This document shows, piece by piece, positions 16,370 to 25,448 of a stretch of DNA of 64,000 nt. The translations under genes were made by a program, and so were the position numbers. Numbering within the stretch: the stretch's first letter is position 1; every line of letters starts with the position of its first letter. The notes beneath the pieces were generated by a model. The model searched no databases. It was not told where the DNA came from and saw only the letters and a list, made by a program, of their open reading frames with translations. Source of the DNA: Dryocola sp051307055 (lineage in GTDB: Bacteria; Pseudomonadota; Gammaproteobacteria; Enterobacterales; Enterobacteriaceae); NCBI RefSeq assembly GCF_051307055.1, contig NZ_CP149994.1, positions 2,108,001 through 2,172,000 of the forward strand, written 5' to 3'.

Positions 16370-17911
16370 ATGGGGCGTTCCTGGCGTCATCTGCTGCTGT
16401 CGCTGTTTATCGTCTTTGCCTGGGGGCTTGGCTGGCAGGCGCTGTGGACCATCAGTTTTTATCTCACCAGTAACGGCCAGCAGGCCACCCTGCTTTTGCC
16501 GCAGGGCGTGCACCTCGCGCTCCTGATCCTGCTGCATCGTCGTTACTGGCCTGCTCTGTTCGTATCGGTTATCGGGCTGCTGGGCTGGCTGTGGCAGCAG
16601 CAGTTGATGACCGAGCCGGTAATGCTGCTTTCGCCGTTTATCAGCGCCATCCCCGCGCTGCTCGTGCAGCGTTACTGGCATCGCTTCACGCTTTACTGGC
16701 AGCGGCTTTCTCTGTTGATGGCGGCAATTGCCGGCGACGCGCTGCTGCATACACTGATGCTGACGCCCTTTCTGGCAAGCTCCGCTTCGCAAATTTTACT
16801 GGCCGCGTTTACCGGCGGAGTTCTGCTGACGCCCTTTGTGTATCTGATTTATGAATACCTGCGCCAGCAGCATCTGGAAAGCCTGCTGGCGCAGGAAACG
16901 CCGAATCCGCCGCTGCGTACTTCGCTGCTTATCTGGTGCAGCCTGTTTTTTATTATCGGCGTTGGCGCGCAGATGGTGCTGTCGCCGGAAATTGAGCGGC
17001 TGCTGCTGATCGTGGTGTTTCTGCCGAACGTCGTGATGGCCTATAAGTTTGGCTGGCAGGGCGGCGTGCTGGCGGCGCTGCTTGGCAGCATGATGATCAC
17101 TATCGCCCGACAAATCGGCACCGGCTTTAACGGGCTGATGGAGATGGAGCTGTTTTTATCGACCCAGGCGCTGCTCGGTATCGGCCTGGGGATTGCCATC
17201 AGCCGTCAGCAGCATCTGGCTAACAATCTTCATCGTTATCGCCAGCGGCTGGAGGTTGAGCTACAGGCCCGGCGCGAGCTGATGGAGAAGCTGGTGCATG
17301 CCGAAGAAGATACGCGTAAGGATCTCGCCCGCGAGCTGCATGATGAGATAGGTCAGAACATCACCGCGATCCAGATCCAGGCGATGCTGGTGAAGCGTAC
17401 CGCCAGCGGCGATGCGGCAACGCTTGCCGCCGAACAGATCGGCCAGCTTGCCCAGCGTATTCACCACTCCACCCGACAGCTGCTGCGCCAGCTCCGTCCT
17501 CCCGTGCTTGATGAGATGTCCCTTGAGAAGGCGCTGCATCACCTGGTGCAGGAGTTTGCTTTCGCCGAGCGCGGCATCGTCTGCCGTTTTACTTACGATC
17601 TTCCCGGCCAACCCGTCAGCGATACCGTGGTATTCACGCTTTATCGCCTGGTGCAGGAGCTGCTGAACAATATCTGCAAGCACGCGGAGGCAAGCCGCGT
17701 CGATATCTCCCTTACTTTACAGCCGCGCGGCGTAAGGCTTGAGGTAAAGGACGACGGCGTCGGCTTTAACGGCGATCTTAATACCGGCTTCGGGCTACAG
17801 GGCATCGGGGAACGCATCCGCGCTTTAGGCGGCGAATTAACGCTCGAAGGCCGCTCCGGCACGCGCGTAATTGTTAACCTGCCCACACTTTTCCAACAAA
17901 ATCAGGGATAA
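16370..17911 (+). CDS. UhpB-like membrane sensor histidine kinase
   Basis: 513 residues. About eight hydrophobic segments (MASE1-like) fill residues 1-280. A coiled linker and a HisKA_3 dimerisation box follow, with phospho-acceptor H324 (DLARELHDEIGQN). The HATPase domain has N-box LVQELLNNICKHAEA, G1 DDGVGFN and G2 GFGLQGIGERI. This is the UhpB architecture. It starts directly after the regulator's stop codon. In the Uhp system, UhpC senses external glucose-6-phosphate and stimulates UhpB; the same arrangement is likely here. No key residue appears lost. Confidence 0.9.
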   Translation: MGRSWRHLLLSLFIVFAWGLGWQALWTISFYLTSNGQQATLLLPQGVHLALLILLHRRYWPALFVSVIGLLGWLWQQQLMTEPVMLLSPFISAIPALLVQRYWHRFTLYWQRLSLLMAAIAGDALLHTLMLTPFLASSASQILLAAFTGGVLLTPFVYLIYEYLRQQHLESLLAQETPNPPLRTSLLIWCSLFFIIGVGAQMVLSPEIERLLLIVVFLPNVVMAYKFGWQGGVLAALLGSMMITIARQIGTGFNGLMEMELFLSTQALLGIGLGIAISRQQHLANNLHRYRQRLEVELQARRELMEKLVHAEEDTRKDLARELHDEIGQNITAIQIQAMLVKRTASGDAATLAAEQIGQLAQRIHHSTRQLLRQLRPPVLDEMSLEKALHHLVQEFAFAERGIVCRFTYDLPGQPVSDTVVFTLYRLVQELLNNICKHAEASRVDISLTLQPRGVRLEVKDDGVGFNGDLNTGFGLQGIGERIRALGGELTLEGRSGTRVIVNLPTLFQQNQG

Positions 17912-17998
17912 CCAGGAAAAAGTCTTAGTTGCCTAAAACCTTGTCTCATCCCCTTTCTGCCGCCGTTTTCTATAGTCTTTTCAACCCGGAGGGATCCC

Positions 17999-19327
17999 AT
18001 GATTTCTGAGCAGGCCATTGGTCGTGATTATCGTTACTGGCGTCCGCGTTTGCTGTTTTCGATGGTGGTGGGTTACGCCGCTTTTTATCTGACGCGTAAA
18101 AGCGTGAGCTTTGTTCTTCCGGCGATGCAGGTCGATCTTGGGTTGAGCAAGAGCGATATCGGCCTGATGGGGACGCTGTTTTACCTTTCGTATGGCCTGT
18201 CGAAGTTTGCCGCAGGGCTCTGGCATGACAGACGCGGAGAGCGCTGGTTTATGGGCGTGGGCCTGCTGGCGACCGGCGTGCTGAATATCCTGTTCGCCTT
18301 TGGCGGCAACCTGACGATGCTGCTGATTATCTGGACGCTGAACGGCTTTTTCCAGGGCTGGGGATGGCCGCCCTGCGCAAGATTGCTGACGCACTGGTAT
18401 TCGCGCAACGAACGCGGCTTCTGGTGGGGATGCTGGAACACCTCCATTAACCTGGGCGGCGCCGCGGTGCCGATGATTTCCGCGCTGATGGCGCTGTGGT
18501 TTGGCTGGCAGGCGGCGCTGCTGGTGCCGGGCGTTATCGGCATCGTGACGGGTATCTGGCTATGCCGCCGCTTAACCGGCACGCCGGAAGAAGGAGGCCT
18601 GCCGCCGGTGGGCGTCTGGCGGCACGATCCGCTGGAGATGCGCCAGGCGCAGCTTAGCCCCGCGATGCCGCTGTGGCAGATGTTTCGCAGCACGGTGCTG
18701 CAAAACCCGATGATCTGGCTGCTCGGCGCAAGCTACGTGCTGGTTTACCTGATCCGTATCGCGCTGAACGACTGGGGCAACATCTGGCTGGCGGAAAGCC
18801 ACGGCGTGAACTTACTCAGCGCCAACGCCACGGTGATGCTGTTTGAAATGGGTGGACTGTTCGGGGCGCTGTTTGCCGGCTGGGGATCGGATTTGCTGTT
18901 TCGCGGCCAGCGCGCGCCGATGATTTTGCTGTTTGCCCTGGGGCTGTTTATCTCCGTTGCCGCCCTCTGGCTCTCGCCGGTGCACCATTATGCGCTGCTG
19001 GCGATGTGCTTTTTTGCCAGCGGCTTCTTCGTGTTCGGTCCGCAGATGCTGATCGGCCTCGCGGCGGTGGAGTGCAGCCACAAACAGGCCGCGGGCGCGG
19101 TAACCGGTTTTCTGGGCTTATTTGCCTATTTAGGCGCAGCGCTGGCGGGCTGGCCGCTGTCGCAGGTGATTGAGCGTTACGGCTGGTCGGGGATGTTTGT
19201 GCTGCTGACCATCGCCGCCGCGCTGATTGGATTTTTGCTGATGCCGCTGTTAATTGCGGGCATCAGCGCGCAGGACAGGAGTATTGGGGCCATGGAGCCG
19301 GCTATCACCTTACCTCAGGACACTTAG
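17999..19327 (+). CDS. UhpC-like MFS sugar-phosphate sensor/transporter
   Basis: 442-residue major facilitator protein of the organophosphate:phosphate antiporter family (UhpT/GlpT/UhpC). It has 12 predicted helices. The family segments YWRPRLLFSMVVGYAAFYLTRKS, NGFFQGWGWPPCARLLTHWY and FGPQMLIGLAAVECSHKQAAG are all present and closest in feel to UhpC. Start ATG 17999 follows GGAGG. Gene order (response regulator, kinase, MFS) copies uhpA-uhpB-uhpC, so the protein is more likely a receptor for UhpB-like kinase than the main carrier. The carrier role would fall to the downstream ABC genes. Confidence 0.9.
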   Translation: MISEQAIGRDYRYWRPRLLFSMVVGYAAFYLTRKSVSFVLPAMQVDLGLSKSDIGLMGTLFYLSYGLSKFAAGLWHDRRGERWFMGVGLLATGVLNILFAFGGNLTMLLIIWTLNGFFQGWGWPPCARLLTHWYSRNERGFWWGCWNTSINLGGAAVPMISALMALWFGWQAALLVPGVIGIVTGIWLCRRLTGTPEEGGLPPVGVWRHDPLEMRQAQLSPAMPLWQMFRSTVLQNPMIWLLGASYVLVYLIRIALNDWGNIWLAESHGVNLLSANATVMLFEMGGLFGALFAGWGSDLLFRGQRAPMILLFALGLFISVAALWLSPVHHYALLAMCFFASGFFVFGPQMLIGLAAVECSHKQAAGAVTGFLGLFAYLGAALAGWPLSQVIERYGWSGMFVLLTIAAALIGFLLMPLLIAGISAQDRSIGAMEPAITLPQDT

Positions 19328-19336
19328 GATAATAAT

Positions 19337-20368
19337 ATGAAACTGACCGTGCTCTCTTCTCTGGTTGCCGCAGGCGTCGCGCTGGCAACGCTGTCTGGCG
19401 CCGCCCAGGCGAAAGGCCGTCTGGTGGTCTACTGCAGCGCCACCAACGAAATGTGCGAAACGGAAGTCAAAGCGTTTAGCGAAAAGTACGATGTGAAAAC
19501 GTCGTTTATCCGTAACGGCTCCGGCAGCACGCTTGCAAAAGTAGACGCCGAGAAGAGAAACCCGCAGGCTGACGTCTGGTACGGCGGCACGCTTGATCCG
19601 CAGTCGCAGGCGGGCGAGATGGATCTGCTGACGCCCTATAAATCGGCCAACCTCGAGCAGATCATGCCGCAGTTCCGCGATCCGGCTAAACGCAAAGGGA
19701 ACTACTCCTCTGCCGTCTACGTCGGCATTCTCGGTTTTGGCGTGAATACCCAACGCCTGAAAGAGAAAAATCTGCCGGTGCCAAAATGCTGGAAGGATCT
19801 GACTAACCCGGTCTATAAAGGCGAAATTCAGATTGCCGATCCGCAAAGTTCCGGTACGGCTTATACCGCCCTTGCAACCTTTGCCCAGCTGTGGGGAGAA
19901 GATCAGGCGTTTGATTACCTGAAAAAACTCAACGGCAACGTTTCGCAGTACACCAAATCCGGCATTGCCCCGGCGCGTAACGCCGCCCGTGGCGAAACGG
20001 CTATTGGCATTGGCTTCCTGCACGATTACTCGCTGGAAAAAGAGAACGGCGCGCCGCTGGAGCTGATTTCGCCCTGCGAAGGCACCGGCTATGAAATTGG
20101 CGGCGTCAGCATTCTGAAAGGCGCGCGCAATCTCGATAACGCTAAGCTGTTCGTTGACTGGGTGCTGTCGAAAGAAGCGCAGGAGCTTTCCTGGAAGAAA
20201 GGTAAGTCCTACCAGATCCTGACCAATACCACCGCTGAAACCTCGCCACTGTCCCTGAAGCTCGACGATCTGAAGCTTATCAATTACGACATGGATAAAT
20301 ACGGCGCGACCGATATGCGTAAAGCGCTTATCGGTAAGTGGGTAAACGACGTGAAGATGGGTAACTAA
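19337..20368 (+). CDS. afuA: AfuA-type periplasmic binding protein, probable sugar-phosphate ABC importer
   Basis: 343-residue periplasmic solute-binding protein with a clear signal peptide (MKLTVLSSLVAAGVALATLSGAAQA). It belongs to the ferric-binding-protein-like fold group (LVVYCSATNEMCE..., ADVWYGGTLDPQ, FLHDYSLEKENG). AfuA proteins of this group, though named for ferric uptake, are reported to bind hexose and heptose phosphates, and in Citrobacter rodentium and some E. coli they lie beside uhpABC-like genes. The same context occurs here. The gene starts 9 bases after the uhpC-like stop. Substrate is inferred; iron cannot be excluded by reading. Confidence 0.85.
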   Translation: MKLTVLSSLVAAGVALATLSGAAQAKGRLVVYCSATNEMCETEVKAFSEKYDVKTSFIRNGSGSTLAKVDAEKRNPQADVWYGGTLDPQSQAGEMDLLTPYKSANLEQIMPQFRDPAKRKGNYSSAVYVGILGFGVNTQRLKEKNLPVPKCWKDLTNPVYKGEIQIADPQSSGTAYTALATFAQLWGEDQAFDYLKKLNGNVSQYTKSGIAPARNAARGETAIGIGFLHDYSLEKENGAPLELISPCEGTGYEIGGVSILKGARNLDNAKLFVDWVLSKEAQELSWKKGKSYQILTNTTAETSPLSLKLDDLKLINYDMDKYGATDMRKALIGKWVNDVKMGN

Positions 20369-20375
20369 CCCACCC

Positions 20376-20401
20376 GCAGGTGACAACGTCACGTCACCTG
20401 C
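20376..20401 (+). repeat. perfect inverted repeat between afuA and afuB
   Basis: 9-bp perfect stem GCAGGTGAC / GTCACCTGC, loop 8 bases, followed by a pyrimidine-rich TCCCTTCTTTTCTTTT. It starts 8 bases after the afuA stop. Hairpins at this place in ABC operons commonly stabilise the binding-protein mRNA or partly stop transcription so that the binding protein exceeds the permease. Confidence 0.65.
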
Positions 20402-20433
20402 TCCCTTCTTTTCTTTTGGCCGATGAGGCACTT

Positions 20434-22512
20434 ATGTCTGAAACTTTACTTTTGCGTACGCCGCAAAAGCGGGACGCTATTATCTGGTGGGTAGCGCTGT
20501 GCTGGCTGGCTTTTGCCCTGCTGCCGAGCTGGAGCCTGGATTACGGCCTTTCTGAATCCACCCTTGATGAGATAATCGCCGCCTACGGCTGGTCTGAAAT
20601 AAATATCAGCCTGCTGTGGTATGTCCTGCCTTCTTTGCTGCTGCTGCGTCCGTTCAATGAGCCGGGACCGGAGAAAAAACAGCGCCACTATTTCGATGCT
20701 GGCTGGGCCTTATTCTGCATGGCGTTTGTGGTGGTTAGCGCGACGCTAACCGGGCGCGGCATGGGCTACGCCACCATTGTGCTGTTCATCGCGCTGGGTA
20801 TGATTATCACCCTCGCCCTGGCCCGCCTTGAATGGCTGGGCGGCGACCGCTTTGTCATTGGCTCGCTGGTGACCATTGTGGCGCTGATTAGCGTCTTTAT
20901 CGTCTGGCCAAGCATCGCTATCTTTATCCCAATGTTCACTACCGACGGCGGAGATTTTGCGCCGCTGGCGTTTATGGCGGTGCTCGGCCAGGCGCATATT
21001 GTGCAGGTGATTATTAACTCCATCGGCCTGTCGATCGCCGTGGGCATTGGTTGCACCTTCTTTGGCCTGGTGCTGGCGATTTACACCACGCGTATTGCGA
21101 AACGCAGCGCAATTATTGGCCGTATCTTCTCCATTCTGCCTATCGTGACCCCGCCGTTTGTCGTCGGCCTTGGCGTCACGCTGATGATGGGCCGCTCCGG
21201 CTATGTCACCGAGCTGATGGTGAAATGGTTCGGGCTGAGCAACACCAACTGGCTGTACGGTTTTACCGGCATCTGGCTGGCGCAGGTCCTGGCCTTTACG
21301 CCCATGGCGTTTATGATCCTCGACGGCGCGATAAAAACGATTCATCCGTCGCTGGAAGAAGCTTCATACACGCTGCGCGCCACGCGCTGGAAGACCTTTA
21401 AAAACGTATTTCTGCCGCTGTTAAAACCGGCGCTGGCCAACGCCTTTCTGATAGTCATCGTGCAGTCGCTGGCGGACTTCAGCAATCCGCTGGTGCTGGG
21501 CGGCAACTTCGACGTGCTCGCGACGCAAATCTACTTCTACATCACCGGCTCGCAGCTTGATTATCAGGCCGCCAGCACGCTCGGCGCGTTTCTGCTGCTG
21601 TTCTCGCTGCTGGTGTTCTGCATTCAGTACATGTGGATTGGCAAACGCTCCTACGTGACGGTTTCCGGTAAATCCAACCGTGGCGACGTGCAGCCGCTGC
21701 CGGTTACCCTGATATGGGCGGTTATTGCGCTGCTGGCCGTCTGGATCGCGTTTAACGCCCTGCTTTACGGCAGCATTTTCTACGGCAGCTTTACGGTGAA
21801 CTGGGGCGTGGATTACACCCTGACGCTGGATAACTTTATCAAGCTGTTCGGCCAGGGCATGAGCGACGGCGCGTGGCCTTCATTGCTCGATACCCTGCTC
21901 TATGCGGGCATTGCCGCGCCGATCACCGCTTTCTTCGGCCTGCTGATCGCCTGGATTGTGGTGCGTCAGCAGTTCCGCGGCAAAAAGACCATCGAGTTCA
22001 CCACCATGCTGTGCTTTGCGGTGCCGGGCACCGTGGCGGGCGTCTCCTACATCCTCGCGTTTAACAGCGCGCCGGTTTACCTGACGGGCACCGCCGCCAT
22101 CGTGATTATGTCGATGGTCATGCGTAACGTGCCGGTTGGCATTCGCGCGGGTATCGCAGGGCTTGGGCAGATTGATAAGTCGCTGGATGAGGCCTCCCTG
22201 AGCCTGCGCGCCGGTTCCATGCGCACCATTATCAATATCCTGCTGCCGCTGCTGCGCCCGGCGATCCTTTCCGCGCTTATTTACAGCTTTGTACGCGCCA
22301 TTACGACGGTCAGCGCCATTGTCTTCCTTGTGACGCCGGATACCCGCGTGGCGACGGCCTACATTCTTAACCGTGTGGAAGATGGCGAATACGGCGTGGC
22401 GATCGCCTATGGCTCGATTCTGATCGTCGTGATGCTGACGATTATCTTCATTTTTGACTGGCTGATCGGCGAGGCGCGCATTTCGCGCTCGAAAGCCAGA
22501 ACCAACGCGTGA
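20434..22512 (+). CDS. afuB: AfuB-type ABC importer permease (fused double permease)
   Basis: 692-residue inner-membrane permease carrying two BPD_transp_1 halves in one chain. There are about 12-14 helices and two coupling (EAA-like) loops: EEASYTLRATRWKTFKNVFLP and DEASLSLRAGSMRTIINILLP. I choose ATG 20434 (MSETLLLRTPQKRD) because GATGAGG lies upstream. A GTG at 20380 would overlap the intergenic hairpin. It pairs with AfuA and AfuC to import the ligand, probably a phosphorylated sugar. Confidence 0.88.
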   Translation: MSETLLLRTPQKRDAIIWWVALCWLAFALLPSWSLDYGLSESTLDEIIAAYGWSEINISLLWYVLPSLLLLRPFNEPGPEKKQRHYFDAGWALFCMAFVVVSATLTGRGMGYATIVLFIALGMIITLALARLEWLGGDRFVIGSLVTIVALISVFIVWPSIAIFIPMFTTDGGDFAPLAFMAVLGQAHIVQVIINSIGLSIAVGIGCTFFGLVLAIYTTRIAKRSAIIGRIFSILPIVTPPFVVGLGVTLMMGRSGYVTELMVKWFGLSNTNWLYGFTGIWLAQVLAFTPMAFMILDGAIKTIHPSLEEASYTLRATRWKTFKNVFLPLLKPALANAFLIVIVQSLADFSNPLVLGGNFDVLATQIYFYITGSQLDYQAASTLGAFLLLFSLLVFCIQYMWIGKRSYVTVSGKSNRGDVQPLPVTLIWAVIALLAVWIAFNALLYGSIFYGSFTVNWGVDYTLTLDNFIKLFGQGMSDGAWPSLLDTLLYAGIAAPITAFFGLLIAWIVVRQQFRGKKTIEFTTMLCFAVPGTVAGVSYILAFNSAPVYLTGTAAIVIMSMVMRNVPVGIRAGIAGLGQIDKSLDEASLSLRAGSMRTIINILLPLLRPAILSALIYSFVRAITTVSAIVFLVTPDTRVATAYILNRVEDGEYGVAIAYGSILIVVMLTIIFIFDWLIGEARISRSKARTNA

Positions 22513-22526
22513 TTACGGAGTAAACC

Positions 22527-23576
22527 ATGACACAACCTCATTTTGTAGAACTGCGCGGCGTCACGAAACGGTTTGGCAATAATACCGTCCTGGGCGGCAT
22601 CAATCTCGCCATTCCCAAAGGCGAAATGGTCACCCTGCTCGGGCCGTCCGGCTGCGGAAAGACCACGGTGCTGCGCCTGGTGGCCGGGCTGGAGAAGCCC
22701 ACCGAAGGGCAGATTCTGATTGATGGCGAAGATGTTACCCATCGCTCAATTCAGCAGCGTGATATCTGCATGGTGTTTCAGTCCTACGCCCTGTTTCCGC
22801 ATATGTCGCTTGGCGATAACGTCGGCTACGGCCTGAAGATGCTGGGCACGCCGCGGGCAGAAATTAAAAGCCGCGTAAAAGAAGCGCTGGCGATGGTCGA
22901 TCTGGAGGGCTTTGAAGATCGTTTCGTCGATCAGATTTCCGGCGGCCAGCAGCAGCGCGTGGCGCTGGCGCGGGCGTTAATCCTCAAGCCGAAAGTGCTG
23001 CTGTTCGATGAGCCGCTCAGCAACCTCGACGCCAACCTCAGGCGCAGCATGCGCGATAAAATCCGCGAGCTGCAAAAGCAGTTCAACATTACGTCGCTGT
23101 ACGTTACCCACGATCAGAGCGAGGCGTTTGCGGTATCGGATACGGTGCTGGTGATGAACAAGGGCGAGATTATGCAGATTGGCAGCCCGCAAACGCTCTA
23201 TCGTCAGCCAGCCTCGCGCTTTATGGCGAGCTTCATGGGCGATGCCAACATTTTCCCGGCGCGCTTCGGCAGCGATTATGTGGAGATCCACGGCTATCGC
23301 CTGCCGCGTCCTCCGCAGCTGGCAACATCGCAGGCGGAAGGTACGGTAGGCGTACGCCCGGAAGCTATCACGCTGAGCGAGCACGGCGCGGAAAGCCAGC
23401 GCTGCGTGGTGCGCCATGTCGCCTATATGGGACCGCAGTATGAAGTGACGGTGGAATGGCACGGCCAGGCGCTGCTGTTGCAGGTGAACGCCACGCGCCT
23501 GCAGCCGGACGTTGGGGATAATTATTACCTGGAGATTCATCCGTACGGGATGTTTGTGCTGGCGGATGCGGCTTAG
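22527..23576 (+). CDS. afuC: AfuC-type ABC importer ATPase
   Basis: 349-residue ATP-binding subunit of the CUT/Fbp group. Walker A GPSGCGKTT (~residue 38), signature ISGGQQQRVALARA, Walker B VLLFDEPLSNLD, H-loop YVTHDQSEA. The C-terminal regulatory TOBE domain (from ~240) contains VGVRPEAITL. All catalytic motifs are intact. It is the last gene of the module. A REP-like tandem array follows. Confidence 0.88.
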   Translation: MTQPHFVELRGVTKRFGNNTVLGGINLAIPKGEMVTLLGPSGCGKTTVLRLVAGLEKPTEGQILIDGEDVTHRSIQQRDICMVFQSYALFPHMSLGDNVGYGLKMLGTPRAEIKSRVKEALAMVDLEGFEDRFVDQISGGQQQRVALARALILKPKVLLFDEPLSNLDANLRRSMRDKIRELQKQFNITSLYVTHDQSEAFAVSDTVLVMNKGEIMQIGSPQTLYRQPASRFMASFMGDANIFPARFGSDYVEIHGYRLPRPPQLATSQAEGTVGVRPEAITLSEHGAESQRCVVRHVAYMGPQYEVTVEWHGQALLLQVNATRLQPDVGDNYYLEIHPYGMFVLADAA

Positions 23577-23594
23577 GATTTGTTGCGTGAAACA

Positions 23595-23990
23595 GGTGGA
23601 TGGCGCTTACGCTTATCCACCCTACTGTTTTGCAGATCGAGTAAACGTAAGCGCTATCCACCCTGCCATTTTGTAGGTCGGGTAAGCGTAAGCGCTATCC
23701 ACCCTGCCATTTTGTAGGTCGGGTAAGCGTAAGCGCTATCCACCCTGCCATTTTGTAGGTCGGGTAAGCGTAAGCGCTATCCACCCTGCCATTTTGTAGG
23801 TCGGGTAAGCGTAAGCGCTATCCACCCTGCCGTTTTGTAGGTCGGGTAGACGTAAGCGCTATCCACCCTGCTGTTTTGTAGGTCGGGTAAGCGTAAGCGC
23901 TATCCACCCTGTCATTTTGTAGGTCGGGTAAGCGTAAGCGCTATCCACCCTACCGTTTTGTAGGTCGGGTAAGCGTAAGCGCCACCCGAC
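23595..23990. repeat. tandem REP-like array, 41-bp period, nine units
   Basis: Between the convergent afuC and dbpA genes. Each unit contains GGTCGGGTAAGCGTAAGCGC and CTATCCACCCTGCCATTTTGTA. Unit starts (T/C of TAGGTCG) fall at 23633, 23674, 23715, 23756, 23797, 23838, 23879, 23920 and 23961, an exact 41-base step. The first is diverged (CAGATCGAGTAAACG). The last ends in a true GTCGGGT...ACCCGAC palindrome. A separate inverted element at 23595-23621 (GGTGGAT...ATCCACC) caps the left end. The sequence type is the enterobacterial REP/BIME family. Likely role: 3'-end protection or termination. Confidence 0.9.
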
Positions 23991-23992
23991 GT

Positions 23993-25366
23993 TTACTTCA
24001 GCAAACGAACCTTAACGGATTTGCCTTTGATTTTGCCCTGCTGCAGCTGCTTCCAGGCGTGGCGGGCAACGGACTGGCGAACGGCGACGTAGACATGGAG
24101 GGGATGCACGTCTATTTTGCCGATATCCGCGCCATCCAGCCCCATATCGCCGGTCATGGCGCCAAGAATATCGCCCGGACGCATTTTGGCTTTTTTGCCG
24201 CCGTCGATGCACAGCGTCGCCATTTCCGCTTCCAGCGGTTTGATGCTGATGCCTGTCGGCGCCTGCTGCCAGTTTAAAGAAAGGTTTAACATCTCCGCCA
24301 GCACGCTTGCGCGCTGCGCTTCTTCTGGCGCACAGAAGCTGATTGCCAGGCCGCTCTCGCCCGCACGCGCGGTACGCCCGATGCGGTGAACGTGCACTTC
24401 CGGATCCCAGGACAGCTCGTAGTTAATCACCATTTCCAGCGCTTTGATGTCCAGCCCGCGCGCGGCGACGTCGGTTGCCACCAGTACGCGGCTGCTGCCG
24501 TTGGCAAAACGCACCAGCGTCTGGTCGCGGTCGCGCTGTTCCATATCGCCATGTAGCGCCAGCACGCTTTGGTTGCTTTCGCTCAGCGCGTCGCATACGG
24601 CCTGGCAATCTTTTTTGGTGTTGCAGAACACCACGCAGGATGCAGGCTGATGCTTGCTAAGCAGCTTTTGCAGCAGGCCGATTTTGCCGCCGCGGGAGAC
24701 TTCGTAGAACTGCTGTTCCACGGACGGAAGTTCGTCGACAGAATCGATTTCGATAGTCAGCGGATCGTTCTGCACTCGCTTGCTGATGGCGGCGATGGCC
24801 GTCGGCCAGGTGGCGGAAAACAGCAGCGTCTGGCGCCTGGCCGGCGCGTGGCTGATGATTTCGTCAATGGCGTCGGCAAAGCCCATATCCAGCATACGAT
24901 CGGCTTCATCCAGCACCAGCGTTTGCAGCGCGTCCAGCTTCACAGTCTCTTTTTTCAGGTGATCGAGCAGACGACCCGGCGTCGCCACGATGATGTGCGG
25001 CGCATGAGTCAGAGAATCCCGCTGCGCGCCAAACGGCTGCCCGCCGCAAAGCGTCAGCACTTTAATATTCGACATATAGCGCGCCAGACGGCGCAGCTCT
25101 TTAGCGACCTGATCCGCCAGCTCGCGCGTCGGGCACAGTACCAGCGACTGGGTAATAAACTGGCTGGCGTCAATGTGTTGCAGCAGGCCCAGGCCGAAGG
25201 CCGCGGTCTTACCGCTGCCGGTTTTCGCCTGAGCGCGGACATCTTTCCCTGCGAGGATAGCGGGCAATGCAGCAGCCTGAACCGGAGTCATAGCGTGATA
25301 GCCCAGTTCGTTAAGATTGGCGAGTTGTTCCGCAGGCAGAATGTTTAGGGTGGAAAAAGGGGTCAC
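23993..25366 (-). CDS. dbpA: ATP-dependent RNA helicase DbpA
   Basis: DEAD-box helicase for 50S ribosome assembly, activated by hairpin 92 of 23S rRNA. 457 residues, identical in length to E. coli DbpA. Q-motif region MTPVQAAALPA, Walker A AQAKTGSGKT (~residue 50), DEADRMLDMG, SAT (SATWP), and C-terminal motifs DVAARGLDI and HRIGRTARAG. The last ~75 residues form the RNA-specific DbpA domain (GDILGAMTGDMGLDGADIGKI). It is read toward the REP array. Confidence 0.97.
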   Translation of the reverse strand: MTPFSTLNILPAEQLANLNELGYHAMTPVQAAALPAILAGKDVRAQAKTGSGKTAAFGLGLLQHIDASQFITQSLVLCPTRELADQVAKELRRLARYMSNIKVLTLCGGQPFGAQRDSLTHAPHIIVATPGRLLDHLKKETVKLDALQTLVLDEADRMLDMGFADAIDEIISHAPARRQTLLFSATWPTAIAAISKRVQNDPLTIEIDSVDELPSVEQQFYEVSRGGKIGLLQKLLSKHQPASCVVFCNTKKDCQAVCDALSESNQSVLALHGDMEQRDRDQTLVRFANGSSRVLVATDVAARGLDIKALEMVINYELSWDPEVHVHRIGRTARAGESGLAISFCAPEEAQRASVLAEMLNLSLNWQQAPTGISIKPLEAEMATLCIDGGKKAKMRPGDILGAMTGDMGLDGADIGKIDVHPLHVYVAVRQSVARHAWKQLQQGKIKGKSVKVRLLK

Positions 25367-25448
25367 AATTATACTCTCGATAAATGGGGTGTCGGTCAGC
25401 GACTGGCGCGCATTCTAGCAGCTTCGACCGGCAGGGTCATTTATCCAC

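Noticed and set aside
19310..20431. 373-codon minus-strand ORF opposite afuA
   Set aside because: It is the antisense shadow of afuA. The plus strand has signal peptide, family motifs and operon spacing; the minus product has none.
20380..20433. GTG 20380 as afuB start
   Set aside because: It lies inside the 9-bp hairpin stem and has no RBS; ATG 20434 has GATGAGG upstream.
23595..23990. CRISPR array
   Set aside because: The 41-bp units are contiguous copies without unique spacers, and no cas genes are near; it is a REP-type tandem array.
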